Positions 63,061-64,000 of a stretch of DNA of 64,000 bases are shown in pieces; positions within the stretch are counted from its first letter, which is position 1; every line of letters begins with the position of its first letter. The position numbers and the translations under genes are program-made. Origin of the DNA: Nesterenkonia alba DSM 19423 (GTDB lineage Bacteria; Actinomycetota; Actinomycetes; Actinomycetales; Micrococcaceae). Location: assembly GCF_000421745.1 (NCBI RefSeq), contig NZ_ATXP01000010.1, positions 1-64,000 of the forward strand, in the 5' to 3' direction. The notes under the pieces are model-generated. The model was given only the letters and a program-made list of their open reading frames with translations. It ran no database searches and was not told where the DNA came from.

Positions 63061-63888
63061 CACAGGCCGTAACGCGGGGCCCGCCTCGGTGACCGCACGG
63101 GAATGTTCCCACACCTGCCGCAGGGCCCAGAACTTCCGCCAATGCGGACGCAGCACCTCGCTGCGGGCCTGCACCGCCGTCACCTCCGCCGACGAAATCC
63201 CCACCGCCAGCAGCATGACATCCTCCCGATGCGGCCACGACTCCCAGGTACCCGCATCAGCGTCAACGAGCACCTCCTCAGCACGCATCCCGGCGACCAA
63301 CTGCATCACCACCGACTCATTGACTGGTTTACCCCGGCCATCCCGGGTCAGCCCACGGGTCTTGAAATCCACCAAGCACACCCGGCCGCCTATCTCAGCC
63401 ACCAAATCCAAGGTGCCCGCATACCCCACCTGGTGATTCCAGACGGTGACCTCGGCAGCCAGTGGTCGCACCCCATAGAGCTCCCACCACTGATCGAACC
63501 GATCCGCGAAGGCCGTCTCCCCGTGCTCCTGCAGTGCCGCGTACGCCCCATCCGGGTCAGCCTCAGCACGTCCCAATGAGGCCAAGGCCACCTGCTCGGC
63601 ATACTCGTGTACACGATCCCCACGGGCTGCTGCATCATCGCGAAAGCGCTCCGCCGCCGAGGCTGCGTTCCTGGCCAGTTTCCGCAGCCGATCCGGAGAC
63701 CCCACACAGGCCGCCAACTGTGCATCCTCTGCCAGAGCAGTGGCCGCCATATGTCCCGCCCACCCGGAGAGGTCCCGGGACTCCTGCCCAATCACCGTGG
63801 TGATCGAGGGAACCTCAGGGGCCGACCCCGTCGAACGGGAATACATCCGGCCGAATTCCGTGGCATGGGCGAGAGAAGGAGCAGTCAT
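63043..63888 (-). CDS. PD-(D/E)XK nuclease family protein
   Basis: 281 residues from the ATG at 63888; a GTG at 63924 would add 12 residues. The nuclease core is the GTLDLVAEIGGRVCLVDFKT stretch, with the Asp and Asp-x-Lys of the PD-(D/E)XK site, preceded by a conserved helix pattern (RGDRVHEYAEQVALASLG, typical of RecB/Cas4-like folds) and followed by VVMQLVAGMRAEEV, the usual Gln-x-x-x motif. No helicase domain is present. A role in phage-type or DNA-repair nuclease function is possible; partner genes are not in the window. Confidence 0.75.
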   Translation of the reverse strand: MTAPSLAHATEFGRMYSRSTGSAPEVPSITTVIGQESRDLSGWAGHMAATALAEDAQLAACVGSPDRLRKLARNAASAAERFRDDAAARGDRVHEYAEQVALASLGRAEADPDGAYAALQEHGETAFADRFDQWWELYGVRPLAAEVTVWNHQVGYAGTLDLVAEIGGRVCLVDFKTRGLTRDGRGKPVNESVVMQLVAGMRAEEVLVDADAGTWESWPHREDVMLLAVGISSAEVTAVQARSEVLRPHWRKFWALRQVWEHSRAVTEAGPALRPVGPPPV

Positions 63889-63971
63889 GACCCACCAGTG
63901 TGCCACGCACCCCAGAGACGACACCGAGCCCGCATAGTTGGACGAGAGCCTCTCACCTGGGTTAAAGTGTC

Positions 63972-64000
63972 ATGTCGTCGAAACGCTCACCTGCAGGTGC
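63972..64000 (+). CDS. Possible start of a gene cut by the window edge
   Basis: An ATG at 63972 opens a frame (MSSKRSPAG) that continues past the end. TAAAGT lies just upstream at 63963–63968. Too short to identify. Confidence 0.3.

Overview
The window is chromosomal DNA of a high-GC actinobacterium, most likely a member of the Micrococcaceae (Micrococcales). This rests on the gene set and its order: sdhCDAB, mycothiol S-conjugate amidase (mca), enolase–FtsB/DivIC–DUF501–Ppx–subtilase–NDH-2, DUF4307, DUF4245 with glpX and fumC, and many GTG starts. Several exported or surface proteins carry Asp/Glu-rich stretches (lipoprotein at 16.7 kb, subtilase at 36.8 kb, peptide-binding protein at 10.3 kb), which would fit a halotolerant genus. 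The genus cannot be fixed from sequence alone.

Layout. 0–1.55 kb: the end of an IS3-family element abuts a 5'-truncated MFS exporter. 1.6–3.6 kb: a NIPSNAP-like protein, a membrane protein and exonuclease III. 3.6–13.3 kb: a catabolic module with a double-length Lrp/AsnC regulator, a Dpp-type peptide ABC transporter, a D-aminoacylase-like amidohydrolase, the peptide-binding lipoprotein and alanine dehydrogenase. 13.3–25.7 kb: housekeeping (trpS, YihY, M19 dipeptidase, acidic lipoprotein, sdhCDAB on the minus strand, a manC-type mannose-1-P guanylyltransferase, M20 amidohydrolase, cdd, deoA, DedA). 26.5–31.4 kb: a siderophore-iron ABC operon with a DtxR/IdeR-type iron box and a divergent AraC regulator. 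31.5–39.8 kb: add, mazG, eno, ftsB-like, DUF501, ppx, subtilase and NDH-2. 39.8–47.5 kb: a tRNA with UAA anticodon, a voltage-sensor-like membrane protein, CHY zinc finger, EcfT, BioY, a Bax-inhibitor-1 family protein, AI-2E family permease, threonine ammonia-lyase, greA and DUF4307. 47.5–64 kb: mca, a DUF255 thioredoxin-domain protein, hemolysin III, a cis-prenyltransferase, PIN-PhoH, rhomboid, fumC, NUDIX, A24 prepilin peptidase, beta-carbonic anhydrase, DUF4245, glpX, fdhA and a PD-(D/E)XK nuclease.

How genes work together. The Dpp module should import peptides, release amino acids (including N-acyl-D-amino acids) and feed alanine to pyruvate. A 12-bp motif shared between the lrp/dpp gap and the ald promoter suggests one regulon under the neighbouring Lrp protein. 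The iron island couples ferric-siderophore uptake to iron-box control. sdh, fumC and ndh supply the TCA cycle and respiratory chain.

Most notable signals: (i) two copies, 23 kb apart, of an intergenic inverted repeat with the same arms, one directly after eno and one after fumC; (ii) the shared Lrp-type operator; (iii) a recurring leaderless-promoter pattern (TAnnnT then 6–8 nt then the start codon) at more than ten genes, including one divergent pair whose -10 boxes overlap; (iv) a short-variable-loop tRNA with anticodon UAA. No CRISPR array, prophage or recognisable defence island was seen.
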